DNA of 64,000 nucleotides, from the NCBI RefSeq assembly GCF_022682495.2, contig NC_071398.1:16064934-16128933 (forward strand), in the 5' to 3' direction. Under the pieces are notes generated by a model. It ran no database searches, was not told where the DNA came from, and saw only the letters and a program-made list of their open reading frames with translations. Of the stretch, positions 24,086-35,246 are shown one piece after another (position 1 is the first letter of the stretch; every line of letters starts with the position of its first letter). The position numbers were made by a program, and so were the translations under genes. Source of the DNA: Desmodus rotundus (lineage: Eukaryota > Chordata > Mammalia > Chiroptera > Phyllostomidae).

Positions 24086-24729
24086 ATTTATCTCCACTCT
24101 GTCAAAGGAAATGTCATGGCAGGTGACACAGCTGCAACATTTAAAGCCATGAAAAAAAAAAAAAGTTCATATAGGAACAGCAAAAATAAGTTTCATGAGG
24201 ACACATGTCACCAAGACACTTATCACATTGCAGCTTTATATAACTGATTGTGGTTTTGTTTGAAAATCTTTATCTCCCACGTAGTCTCTTATAAAACTCT
24301 GAGCATGAAATAGGCTTAGATGTTCCCTTATCTGGAACATACTTATGAATCTGTTTTTAAGCCATAGGTAGGCATGTGGTTTCCCATCATTCTTTATTTT
24401 TCCCCCAAACATTTTATTATGAAAATCTTCAAAAAGTAGTAGCAAAGTTGCAAGAATTTTATAATCAATGCTCATTTTCCCACCACCTAAATTCTATCAT
24501 TAGCATTTTGCTATACATGCTTTATCACAGATTGGCCCATCCATCCATCCATTAATCCAGGGTGGGGTTTTTTTAATGCTTTTCAGAGTAAATTGCAGAC
24601 ATTAATATACTTCCCTCTAAATATTTAAGCATGCATTTAAACAACAAGGGTTCAGTGTTTCATTACAGTTTTTTTTTCCTTTTGGGGTAATATTTATATA
24701 CAATAATCTGCACAAATCCTAAATTTGTT

Positions 24730-24970
24730 TTAATCCTTACTTCCTCGAGGATATGTTTATTGATTTTAGAGAGATAGAAAGGGAGAGAGAGAGAGAGAGA
24801 AACATTGATGTGAGAGAGAAACATCGATTGGTTACCTCCCATACACTCCCCCGACCAGGGATTGAACCTGCAAATCAGGGTATTTACCCTGACTGGGAAC
24901 AGAACTTTTATCTTTTTGGTTCAGAGAACGATGCTCCAATCAACTAAGCCAATCAGTTTGTGGCCAGGGT
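24730..24970 (-). mobile_element. Ves SINE (aatccttac-type)
   Basis: Antisense copy with AATCCTTACTTCCTCGAGGA, long GAGAGA run, CCGACCAGGGATTGAACC and head AAGCCAATCAG..TGGCCAGGG. It sits in an antisense L1. Confidence 0.86.
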
Positions 24971-25236
24971 GCAAATTATAAGTTTTGACAAATGCACACA
25001 ATTATATAACCCAAGCCTGTCAAGATATAGAACATTATCATCACCCTGGAAAGCTTTCTTGTAACCCTTACAGTCATTTCTCTCTCCTACTTCCCATGAC
25101 AACTACTGTTCAGACTTTCTATCATTAGATTAGTTCTAATTGTCCTAAAACTTTCTTGTAAGTATAATCCCATCATGTGTATTCTTTTGTGATAGAATTC
25201 TTTACTCCACGTAGGGTTTTTAAGATTCATCCACCT

Positions 25237-25430
25237 GCCCTGACAGGTGTGACTCGGTTGGGTGTCATTCCACAAAGCGAAAGGTCACACGTTGGATTCC
25301 CAGTCAGGGCACATGCCTGGGTTGCAGGTTCAGTCCCCAGATGGGGCACATACGAGAGGCAACAAACAGATCAGTGTTCCTCTCTCACATCAATGTTTCC
25401 CTCCCTCCCTTTCTCTCTCCCTTTCCTTCT
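25237..25430 (+). mobile_element. Ves SINE (cacaaagcg-type)
   Basis: Sense copy: head GCCCTGACAGGTGTGACTCG, CCACAAAGCGAAAGGTCAC, CCCAGTCAGGGCACATGCC, CTCCCTCCCTTTCTCTC tract. It interrupts an antisense L1. Confidence 0.9.
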
Positions 25431-28004
25431 GTATTGCTGAGTATTATTGTGTTGTATGAACGTTATTACACTTTCTTTATCCATTTTCGTGTTGATGGAC
25501 ACGTGAGCTATTTCCAGTTTGGAGCTAATACTATTGTACAACTCATTTGGGGGGCATACACTTTCATTTCTCTCAGGTAAATTCTTAGGAGTGGAATTGC
25601 TGGATCAAAGGGTAGGTAGGCGTAAATTTAGCTTTTTTAAAAATCGGCCAAACTTTTTCCCAAAGTGGTTGTGCCATTTTACATTCCCACCAACAACGCA
25701 GGGGAGTTGCTTCACATCCTCGCCAACATTGGTGATGTCAGTCTTCCTAATATTAACTGTTGTGGGGGGTATGTAGGAACGAATCTGTTTGTGGTTCATC
25801 TTTTAGCTTCTAAATGAAAAAGTTATTGGACATGAAAGGGAAGCATCCTTTTCTTCTGTTTTACTACTTTTACTTAGTTTAATGTTCACTGTCCAGAGCT
25901 GGGAAAAAAGGAACTGCTGACCATCTGAATGAGTAAGTCAGGAGGAGGAGGAAGCTTATTGTCTTCCCCCACCTTGAGTTCTCAAGACCTCACTATATGC
26001 TTCTGATAGTTATAAACAGTTCATTCTGGAAGCTGAAAGCTAAATAAATAATGGTGAGGTTCAGGGAGAGAACATGAGCCCATTCCTTAGCAAACAGCAT
26101 TGTGGGCAGTGTGGAGCTTAGCAAGGACAAGGTGTTCTTAAACACCGCTTTTCAGAAATGTAAATCTGTTTCCTTTGAGCTGGTTCACAATGTCTGGTAC
26201 ATCTTCACACGGCTATTTTCCATGTAAAAGATAAATTTTGGCTTATGACATACAAAACAATATGATTATTACTAAATTGAACACATGAGTTATGTCAAGG
26301 ACTTTACTGAACAGAAGAAATAAGAAGGCTAGACTTACAGAATCCTATGCTTCTGTGTACCTAAACATTGATTTGATTCATATGATCAAAATGGAATTGC
26401 ATTTCTCCGGAAATCCTCAGTGGTTTGACTAGAAGCCAAAACTCTTTGCACTGTGGCTGTTTCCTCCTCTCTCCTGTGGACCGAAACAATTACTGGCAGA
26501 CTGCCTCCAAATTTTTGTTAGAAGAGTTTTCGCATGAATTTTTCTTTTAAAAGAGCAGTAGGCTTTAGGAAATACTTTGTCCCCTTAGCAGATCTAGGGG
26601 GGCTTTCTCTTCAAAGGTAGATTCTTCTGGATCCTGGAATCATCAGGATTTTGGAGTTTCTTTTCTGTTTCTTCTAATGTAATTTGCTGTTTCACAATCC
26701 CTTTTTTAACAACACTGCAAAATTTCTCTTTTCATGAAAAATTGACAATCTTGGCATGGGGGCTATTTGACTGCCTGTTTTCGTCTTTTTCTAGCCTAGT
26801 GGTCCTTGTTAGTCAGGGTTGGTTTTATTTTATAACAGACTTATTTTCCATTCTTGCAGTTATTAATAACTCGGGTCTTTGACATTAGGCTTTTCAGAGT
26901 TTAGATTGTGTCGAAGGAGACGTGTCTGAGACACTGTCCCAGGAACTGTATGAGGTGAAAAGGCTTTCTCAGAAGGTGAGCATTTTGTGCCCAGAGAAGG
27001 ATGGACTGATTCCTATCTATAGTGCTAAGTAGGCCAGGAGGAGGAGGAGTGAAAGAAATTTCTTGTCGTGGTTTTATGGCTGAACTTTTAGCCTGTGTTT
27101 AAAGGATGTGAAGCTGGTTGCAGTGCCAAAGCAACCAGGTGGGAATAATTAGCCTCTGTAGGAAACAATCAGGCCAGTAAAGGGTCTGAATTAAGGATGT
27201 CACTGGCTCTTCCATCCAGTTGCGTAGGATGAGTGTGGGTTTGAATCTTTTGCTGGTTTGAGGGTGGGGTAGTCACTGGTCTCTGGGTGTGGGGAATGCT
27301 GACACAGACGTTGAGCCAGCCCCTTTACTTACTAAGAGCCGTGTGCTTTACTCCCACTGCCAGAGGTAACTAGTGCCTGTAATTCCCCAGCCTCTGGGAT
27401 TCCGCAACGTGAATTGGCTGGGTTTTGGTTTTCCCCACCTTTCTTAAGTCTGATAAGTCATTGAACTCCTCTGCCTGCTTGCCAGTTTCCAAAATTTTAT
27501 AGTTGCTCCTCTTCTGTTCTCCCTGATCTTGTAGGATTATGCTTTTTAAAAATCCCTTAAAAAAATCTTTTTAAAAGAATGCTGATGACTTCTTAAATAC
27601 AACACCCAAATCACAGTACATAAAATTAAAAAATAAATTGACCTTTATTACAATTAAAAACGTCTGCTCTGTAAAAGATGTAGAAAAGCCAGTGGTGTAA
27701 TTTAGTCTGCGTTCAAAGGTCCACGGACCAGGAGTGCCAGTGTGCAAGGGTGGGAGAAGACGGCCGTCCCACCTCAAGCCGAGAGCAAACTTGCCCTTCT
27801 TCCACCTTTGCTATTCATGCCCTCAGTGGATTGAATGGTGCCGTCACCGAAGTTGGTGAGGGCCATCCTTACTTAGTCTGCTGGTTCAAATGCTAATCTC
27901 TTCTGGAAACACCCTCACAGACACACCCAGAAATAATGTGTAACAGCTATATGGGTACCCTTTACTCAAGGATGACACATAAAATTAACCATCACGCACT
28001 TTTA

Positions 28005-28445
28005 GAGCATGAAAACATAAGCCACAGACTGGGAGAAAAATCTTGGTAAAATACATATGAGATAAAGGGCTAAAGGACTTCTACCCAAATGAACAAAAAA
28101 TTCTTAAAACTCAACAATAAGAAACCAACCTAGTTAAAAAATGGGCAACAGATCTGAATAGACACCTTATCAAAGGGAAATGCAGTGGCAAATAAGCATA
28201 TGAATGGTGCTCAACATCATGTGTCATGAGAGAATTACAAATTGAAACAATGAGATCCCACTACACACCTATTAAAGTGGCCAAAGTCAGAGCAACAGGA
28301 CTCTTATTCATTGCTGTTGGGAATGCCAAATGGTACAGCTACTTTGGGAGACAGTTTGGCAAGTTCTTTCAAAGCTAAACATGGTCTTACCATATGACCC
28401 AGTAATTGTGCTCCTTGGTATTTATCTTCAAAGTAGTTACATGGG
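28005..28445 (+). mobile_element. LINE-1 ORF2-end fragment
   Basis: Sense L1 pattern: GCCACAGACTGGGAGAAAAA, AACTCAACAATAAGAAACC, GAGATCCCACTACACACC, CTTTGGGAGACAGTTTGGCA, CATATGACCCAGTAATTGTG. Frames broken. Confidence 0.8.
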
Positions 28446-28694
28446 TAACTCCAGTGGGAGGGCACATGATTGGATGAGTAGATATGTACCAGGTGGCTGT
28501 GCTTATGACCTGTGCATGACACCAGCTGTGGGGGGGGGGGTGCCCCAGAGGTATAGAGGCCTCCGTTGCTTTGCTACTCCTATCTTGGGAGTGCCTTTTT
28601 AGTCAAGAACTTCATAGTAGTCATCACAGTTCTTAATAGAAGCACTTTTTATAACGCGAAATTGTGTATTAATTAATTGTTAAATTTCTTCCTT

Positions 28695-28822
28695 CCCCCA
28701 CTAGACTATAAACCCAGTGAGGGTAGAGATTTTTTTTTTTTCTATCTTTTTCACCACTGTATCTACAATACCAGTTATCTACCACAGTATCTGATACATA
28801 GTAGGTGCTCAATAATATGTGT
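28695..28822 (+). mobile_element. L2 3' end
   Basis: ACTAGACTATAAACCCAGTG, AGGGTAGAGA, CACTGTATCTACAATACC, CATAGTAGGTGCTCAATAA: the L2 3' terminus. Confidence 0.68.
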
Positions 28823-28825
28823 TTA

Positions 28826-29066
28826 GCTCTTACTGGTGTGGTTCAGTTGCTTGGGTGTTGTCCCAGAAACTGAAAGTTTGCTGGTTCAGTCCCCAGTCAG
28901 GGCACATGCCTGGGCTGCGGGCCAGGTCCCCGGCTGGGGGCGAGCAAGAGGCAGCCAGTCGATCGATGCACATCTTTCTCTCGCACATCAATGTTTCTCT
29001 CCTTCTCTTTCTCCCTCCCTTCCCCTCTCTCTAAAAATAAATAAAAATTAAATCTTTTTAAAAAAG
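28826..29066 (+). mobile_element. Ves SINE
   Basis: Sense copy: GCTCTTACTGGTGTGGTTCA head, CCCCAGTCAGGGCACATGCC, CGCACATCAATGTTTCTCTC and an AAAAATAAATAAAAATTAAA tail. Confidence 0.9.
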
Positions 29067-29651
29067 GAATTGAAGATCTCTTACATTAACTATTTTTCTA
29101 CTATGACTCAACATATGATTTAATCATGAAATGTTACTCAGACACCAAAGAACAGTTGTAAATTTTCATAAAGAATCATATTCTTCAGCTATTTTCTCTT
29201 TTCTTTATTTCACACAGTGGAAATTTCACTTCACTATTTGGCAATAGGTTTTATTTACCGACCAGCCCAACACCTTATAATGATGTATTTTAAGGTATTT
29301 TCTAAATATGTATATTTTTTTATCTCAATTCCTTCTTTACAGTGTGCCTATGAGAGTGAACAAGCATGCTTTCCATTTCTGTGACATGGAAATTAAGGCA
29401 CATGGTTTATACAACTATACAACAGGTTCCCTCCTCTTAGGTCACTGCATTAACACATTGAAACAAAAGACCCCACCGATTACCTTTCCATACGTGGTTT
29501 TCTCTGGAATTGGACCCTATGGAATTAAGAAGCGTATCTCTATTCTGGAATGTAAAATTAAAATAGATTCCCAGTAATGTATGTTAAACACTGGCAGGTT
29601 TGATGACTTCTGATCTAGCTCACTTTTTTTTTTTTTTCTTTTTCCACACAG

Positions 29652-29862
29652 ATTGATAGAGCTCCATTCTCCCGATAGCAGGAACACGTTGATCCTACGC
29701 TGCAAGGATACAGCTACCGCACACTCCTGGTTCGTAGCTATCCACACCAACATAATGGCTCTCCTCCCACAGGTGTTGGCCGAATTCAATGCCATGCTTG
29801 GTGCAACCAGTACAGCAGGAGGCAGCAAGGAGGTCAAGCACATTGCCTGGCTGGCAGAACAG
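29652..29862 (+). CDS. SNTB2: SNTB2 exon (probably exon 3): end of PH1, start of PH2
   Basis: Internal coding exon of 211 nt. The acceptor AG at 29650-29651 follows a tract of about 14 T then CTTTTTCCACAC, and the donor GT is at 29863-29864 (GTAGG). It enters in phase 2, completing an Arg codon with the previous exon, and leaves in phase 0. It reads LIELHSPDSRNTLILRCKD, then TATAHSWFVAIHTNIM, and ends KEVKHIAWLAEQ. The HSPDSRNTLILRCKD and AHSWFVAIH segments are the last strands and C-terminal helix of PH1. HIAWLAEQ opens PH2. Approximate residues are 265-335. The reading frame stays open past the donor, but the downstream residues do not look like syntrophin, which confirms the donor. A 57-bp tandem duplication begins 71 bp after the donor. 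Confidence 0.96.
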
Positions 29863-29933
29863 GTAGGCTGGGAGGTAGTGCAGTGTCTCACCTGGTTGCC
29901 ATTCAGAGCCAGGATGTTTCTCCCGTATATCAT

Positions 29934-30047
29934 ATTGATCATAAAGTCAGGCCCTGGATATCCGGCTTACAGATTTCATGTATCTGTAGTATTGATCATA
30001 TCGTCAGGTCCTGGATATCCAGCATGCAGATCTTTTGTTTCTCCTCC
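29934..30047 (+). repeat. 57-bp tandem duplication beside an SNTB2 donor site
   Basis: Two copies of a 57-bp unit: ATTGATCATAAAGTCAGGCC from 29934 and ATTGATCATATCGTCAGGTC from 29991, both continuing with CTGGATATCC and a GCAGAT/ACAGAT stretch. The second copy drifts out near 30040. It starts 71 bp after the exon end at 29862. Confidence 0.8.
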
Positions 30048-30196
30048 CTACCATTTAGTTCTTTGTTGCTAATTATCACTTCCACCAGAAAAACTGACCA
30101 TCATGATAATATCATCATCACAACATAACTAAAAAGAGGTTTCTTATTTACAATCTCTGTTCTTAATGACAGAGAACAGTTTTCATGATTTTAGAA

Positions 30197-30383
30197 TAGG
30201 ATCAGCAAACTGTTCTAAAAGGGACAGATAGTGTCACAACTGCTTGAGTCTGCCATTATAGCAAGAAAATAGTCATAGACAGTATGAAAATGAATAGGTA
30301 TGGCTGTGTTTCAATAAAACTTTATTTACAAAAACACACAGTGGGCCTCCTTTGGCCCACAGGTCATAATTTCCCAGCCCCTG
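30197..30383 (+). mobile_element. hAT-Charlie MITE (MER1/MER3-like)
   Basis: Starts with a GGATCAGCAAACT motif and ends GGTCATAATTTCCCAGCCCC TG. Inside is the well-known CAATAAAACTTTATTTACAAAA stretch (about 30311-30332), followed by a TTTGGCCCAC motif. The order matches a common eutherian non-autonomous hAT-Charlie element. The exact subfamily name is uncertain. Confidence 0.72.
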
Positions 30384-31269
30384 TGCTAGTCTATTGACAG
30401 AGTTTCAGGGGCATCAGGCTTCTCCGCCCTGCTCTGAGAAAAGTATAAAATACCCAAAATATTTTACAAGCCATTAGACAAATGTCTTCCACAACTAAAA
30501 AATGAAGAGAAGAGAAACAAAAAAAACCTAGGTGGATATTGACTGAAGGGAAAGGAAGAACTTAATCCAAGTTTGATGTAAGGGAGACTAAAAGTTCTAT
30601 GTGATGTTATGGTACATACTTTTTCTTTTGGGTCCTTCGCTGTCAGCTGGTCCAGAAGGAGCTGGAAAAAGAAGACTTGGGGTTCAGAAATGACGGTTCA
30701 AGAGCTAGTTCTGTTTTTCACTATTTTAGATCTTTTTGAAAGTTCCTTCATCTTTTTGTATCCTGGTTCCTTCATGTGTGTAAGGGGACAGGGATTGTTT
30801 AAGTATCAGCCCAGGGAGGTTTTGTTCTTTTGTTTCTGTCTTAAGTACAGTTTCCCAGGTCTGCCCGCCACCCATCCCCCTCAGCAGAGTTCTGGTTTGG
30901 TAGGTCTGTCGTGAGTCCTGGCGGTCTTGTTCGGTAGCTCGCAGTGATTGTGTTGTGGACCATTTTGGACTCCACTAGTCTATTCTTTTTGTCAAGTCTG
31001 AAATTTTATGAACATTTCAAATAATAATCATAATAAATTAGAACACAGAATTACTACTGGGATCATTTCTAAGAAGCATAATTAGAATAAGCGAGAGGAA
31101 ACTAATGAAAATCATGGTATCCATACTTAGGACTTATTATGAAAGTTTTAGTATTTTAGTTATGTTTTTCATTGTTTCTATTTTTTTATGCGCTAGTTGA
31201 AAAACTCAATCGAGTAGTAATTGTTTCATGCTTTCAGCAATGTTAGAAATCTTCATGATTTTAAAAAGT

Positions 31270-31670
31270 ACCACAGTCACATGATTCAAAAATCAAAATA
31301 AAAAGAGGTGAGAAGTCTTACTCTTTCCTGTCCCCATCCGCGTAATTCCCACCGTTTCCCCAGAGAGGTCATGAATTTCATTCCTTTCTAGTGCTTTCTC
31401 TGAGAGTTTTCTATGCAAATAAAAACAGATATGAACATGTATCCTTTTTCTCTTATAAAAAGATAGCTTATTATGCAGACACTATTTTATATCTTTTTTC
31501 ATTAAACAATATATCCTGAAGATCTTTCCATATCACTGAACAGGGCATTCTTTTTTACAACGGTTTGGTTTTCCATCTGTCGTTGTAGTTAAATAAGCAC
31601 TCCCCCACTTTTGTTGTTGTAACCTTTTGCCATTACAAGTGATGCTACACGAATGACCTTATAGTTTGAC
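31270..31670 (-). mobile_element. Old LINE-1 3' region, antisense
   Basis: Antisense L1M pattern: CATGATTCAAAAATCAAAAT, CAATATATCCTGAAGATCTT, TCCATATCACTGAACAGGGC, CCATTACAAGTGATGCTAC. Confidence 0.7.
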
Positions 31671-31791
31671 CTTCTACACATGTGCTGTCCAAACCCTTCG
31701 GTTCCCGAGTTCAGGTAGAGCAGATTAACAAGGGAACCCATGTATCTGAATATTTTTGGTTCTTAAGTTTGTGTTAGTGAGTAGTAAAACT

Positions 31792-31911
31792 TGGCGCCCC
31801 CACTGGGGACCGAACCTGCATCCTAGACATGTGCCCTGACCAGGAATCGAACAGATGACTTTTCGGTTTGTGGGATGATGCCTAACCAGCCGAGTCACAC
31901 CAGCCAGGGCT
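31792..31911 (-). mobile_element. Truncated Ves SINE
   Basis: Only the head-side part is present: CCCCACTGGGGACCGAACC, GACCAGGAATCGAACAGATG, head GAGTCACACCAGCCAGGGC. The GA-rich region and tail are missing. Confidence 0.85.
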
Positions 31912-31925
31912 AGATACAGTTTTTG

Positions 31926-31954
31926 ATATATCAACCCAGCCAGGGTTGATATAT
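31926..31954. repeat. Perfect 12-bp inverted repeat with 5-bp loop
   Basis: ATATATCAACCC (31926-31937), AGCCA, GGGTTGATATAT (31943-31954). It lies 15 bp beyond the head of a truncated Ves and contains a second copy of the CAGCCAGGG string found at that head (31901-31909). Confidence 0.85.
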
Positions 31955-32194
31955 TTTTAAACTACCACAAAGGGTATATGCATTTGTAATTTTAATAAAT
32001 ATTGCCCAACTGCTTCTTCTCAGGGTTGAACTAATTTAGACTTCCCGCAATGTATGAGAGTTGCCAGACTTTTAACGTGAGCTTAATATGGTTTATGCTA
32101 CATACAAACAAGTAGAAAGGAGAAAAATAAAGGCACCAATTCTTCACAGTGTGTCTTTTATGGACCGTATTATATGTGTTTCCTCCACTCAGTT

Positions 32195-32300
32195 GTGAAC
32201 TCTTGGAAGACAAGAGCACATTTTTTTCAAAATCTTTATTGCCACCAGAGAACTTAGCCTCATGCTTTGTACTTAGTAGATGTTCAGTATTTTTTTCTTT
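32195..32300 (+). mobile_element. L2 3' end
   Basis: TGAACTCTTGGAAGACAAGA, CAGAGAACTTAGCCTCATG, TACTTAGTAGATGTTCAGTA: L2-like terminus, eroded. Confidence 0.5.
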
Positions 32301-35103
32301 GTCTCTGTACATACATACAAAAAGCAAGCAAACAAGTCACTAATTATAAAATCTTGTCAAAGAACACAACTTCAGGGTTGGGAAACCATACCAAGAGAAA
32401 ATTTCCACCGCTTTAAATATAGTACCACTTAACTAATTTCAAGGTACTGTTTCTAAAATATTCTTGATTTTTACTTTTTAAAATAGTTGTTTGAGTTACC
32501 CAAATTAAATATCACTCTCATAATAGGGTGTTCAGGCAAGATTGGATACCATTTCTCAGAGGTATTATGACCGTATATATCTGATAAAGGTTGGACTAGG
32601 TAAATGCCAAAGCCTTTTCTGACTGAAATTTTTTATGAGTATGAAGGTGGTCAAGATAATTTCAGATCATGTAACCTGTTTAATATAGGTAAGCATTTAT
32701 TCTGGCAAGACATATATTTCCTGAAAAGCTTGCATGTAAATGAAACTGTTTCAGTTGTACTTAGAAAATATAGTCATTTAGGACAGGTAAATTAAGAAAG
32801 GATCATTTATTTAAGTTTAAATAATTTCTCCTTTTTGTTATTTCACATTGTCATAAATTGAGTTTGCTTGAAACAGGAAAACCTCTAATACAGACATGTG
32901 GTAAACGGTAACTAACCCGTTCTGTGCACAGGGGCCTCTGCCCTCTGTTGGTACTGGCTTCCATGTGACTGATAATTTACCTTCCAGTTGGCTGTAGCCT
33001 TGAAAGGGAATTTTCTTTAAACACACTAGATGGGGGGACAGGAATGATCTATACAACCAGTATTTTTAAGCATTTGCGGATAGATTAGAAAGGTCAAGGC
33101 AGCCAGAGAAAGGTTTGTTTCCACAGGTTTTACTTTGTCCCCGATAATTCCCCAAATGTGTAAAGACTCAGATCTGTATGAGTGAAATGGTTTATTTAGT
33201 GTTTCTCTGTGTTTTCTATTATAAAAAGAAATAAAGAACAGAAGTATATCACTTGACCAAAAAGATTTGTAAGATTCAGAGGTTTAGGGAATGAGTAACA
33301 ACTGTTAGTATTTCTTCATTTTTAGTGCTGTTCGCTCTATTTATTAGAAAATAAAATCTGGAGAAGGCTTTGATTTGGTGTGTGTGCATGTAAATGGATT
33401 TATGGGTCTTGAAACACAGCAAACCAGAACCCTAACTTTAGTGTCCCTTTCTGCTCCAGCCAAAACCTCAGTAGCAGAGCCCCGAGGCTGGTTGCATTGA
33501 TACCACAGCCGAAATCACACGCTGTGTGTAGCGGGCAGCATTTGACGCCAGTAAAAGCAAACCGTATCTTTATAAGTTAAGGCAAATAGGCAAACAGAAT
33601 GACTTAAATTGAGGTTTCATTATTTTCCAATGGTAAGTAGAAGAGGGAAGAGATATTCTCCAGAAACTAAGGACTCAAGAGAGCTAAAGAATAAACACTT
33701 TTTAAAAATTTTCAGTTGAACAAAGAGTTGTCTCTCTTGAAATAGGATATTACTTATATTGACATTAGCAGTTTTCCCTTAGAGCCTAAAATATCTTCTT
33801 TGGGAAGAAATAAATTTAATTTAGGATTTCCAAATCCATATACTCTGATCTAGGCTTCAAAATCTCTTTCTTACCAGTTAGGGGATAATTAATTTTAAAA
33901 AATTAGATTCTCATTTTAATCCTTTGGGAAGACAGCTCTTACATTATTTTCCCTATTGATATATTATTCCAAACAGTCTCAAAGACCTAATAGTGCACAT
34001 AAACTAGAAATCCCCTTGCTGTACCTATGACCCCAAAATTTAAGAACCCAGAGAATCTCTTTAGAGATGGTATTTCCCCTCCAGATATTATAGAGTTACC
34101 CATGGACTAATAGAGAGTCTTAGAAAACTTACGTTCACTAATAAGAAAAGTATAATTATTTCTACAGCACTTTGCTTGACTTCTCGAAGTCAGTTCATGT
34201 ATTTTGTGCTTTCAGCACACATTAGAACAGGGGTCACTTCACTGGGTGAAATTCACTTTCCGCACCTGGAATCAGCAGGTGGCTGTAGCTGGGAGAAAAC
34301 AGTCCCAGTGGTAGCTGTTAGAACAGAACAGAACCACTTAGTCCACTTTTCAGATTGTAGGATGTATTCTTAAGATGCTCTAACATGTTCAGATTACCTT
34401 CCAAGGTCATTAAGGAGGAGAAAATAAAAAGTGGCTCTGAGAGGGCTCTTTAAGGGACAGGTAATTCACCAATTTGGATTCTCATTGAAGCCATCCATCA
34501 GTGATAGAGAGCTGAAGGATCAGTGCTAAAATACACTGCTGTTAAGCATTGTCTGCTCAAGGATCTTATCTCATAAGGGCAAGTATTTTGATGATACCAG
34601 AGCTTTTCTTGAACATAGTCTTTTGCTTTTGGCCCTTGGATCCTTGACAATATGGATAGAGTGGTTGTTTTTCTACATTTTTAAACCTTCACAGAGATCA
34701 CTGAACTTTATGCAAGTAAAGGCAATGGTGCATTTGACATTGAAGCATAAACTTCCTAAGTATAATGGGGAAGTCTTTCACAATAGCTTATATGAATGTT
34801 TTCCAAAATACAACATAGTGGGTCATCAGCATTTTTTAAAAACTAGAATAGAAATTATCATAGTACACTGCATAAAATATAGGCATTGCATTGTTTGGGG
34901 GAATTTTTTAATTTAATTATATGTGTATTAGACTGCGATGCAAAATGTATTTCTTATTTAAAAAATTTGAAAAATACTGATGTTTAGAGTATATGGTTGG
35001 GGAAACAATGGAGACCCACTATGTTGGACCATCACTGAAGGGACTTACACAATTATATATCATTAGTGTTAGTTCTGCTTTCTGGATCTCGCCATTGTAA
35101 CAG

Positions 35104-35246
35104 GCAAAACTGGATGGTGGAAGACAACAGTGGAGACCGGTTCTCATGGCCGTGACTGAGAAGGATTTGCTGCTTTACGACTGTATGCCATGGACGAGGG
35201 ATGCCTGGGCATCACCGTGCCACAGCTACCCTCTTGTTGCCACAAG
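35104..35246 (+). CDS. SNTB2: SNTB2 exon (probably exon 4): PH2 core
   Basis: Internal coding exon of 143 nt. The acceptor AG is at 35102-35103 (TTGTAACAG) and the donor GT at 35247-35248 (GTAAGA, close to consensus). It enters in phase 0 and leaves in phase 2. It reads AKLDGGRQQWRPVLMAVTEK, then DLLLYDCMPWTRDAWASP, then CHSYPLVAT. This is the first half of the second PH domain; the QQWRP..VLMAVTEKDLLLYD pattern is the conserved PH2 strand pair of syntrophins. Approximate residues are 336-383. PH2 together with the SU domain binds dystrophin and its relatives in this family (known for the family, not visible here). The exon is too short to show as an ATG-started reading frame and was found by its splice sites and joining phase. 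Confidence 0.95.

Larger units (their letters stand above)
24390..25790 (-). mobile_element. Old LINE-1 3' region, antisense, split by two Ves
   Basis: Pieces in order: ACATTTTATTATGAAAATCT, GTAAATTGCAGACATTAATA, ACCTAAATTCTATCATTAGC (left); TTTGACAAATGCACACAATT, ACTACTGTTCAGACTTTC (middle); GTTGATGGACACGTGAGC, AGGAGTGGAATTGCTGGA, ACATTCCCACCAACAACGC (right). Ves SINEs at 24730-24970 and 25237-25430. Confidence 0.75.
23036..29651 (+). other. SNTB2: SNTB2 intron (6616 bp)
   Basis: GT at 23036 to AG at 29651, phase 2. Contains two tandem MIR-like segments, an old antisense L1 split by two Ves SINEs (24390-25790), a sense L1 fragment (28005-28445), an L2 3' end and a Ves SINE at 28826-29066. 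I see nothing identifiable in 25800-28000: no coding-like frame and no transposon I can name. 26880-27450 is somewhat richer in G and has AGGAGGAGG-type runs but no clear structure. 29070-29640 appears unique. Confidence 0.85.
29863..35103 (+). other. SNTB2: SNTB2 intron (5241 bp)
   Basis: GT at 29863 to AG at 35103, phase 0. Contains a 57-bp tandem duplication (29934-30047), a hAT MITE (30197-30383), an antisense L1 3' end (31270-31670), a truncated Ves (31792-31911) followed by a perfect 12-bp hairpin (31926-31954), and an L2-like end (32195-32300). 30390-31260 and 32310-35100 hold nothing I can identify. The latter is almost 2.8 kb with no Ves or L1, unusually quiet for this window. Confidence 0.85.

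Noticed and set aside
29517..29942. 141-residue antisense open frame over an SNTB2 exon
   Set aside because: It is the mirror of a constrained coding exon; antisense frames often stay open there by codon bias. No known family.
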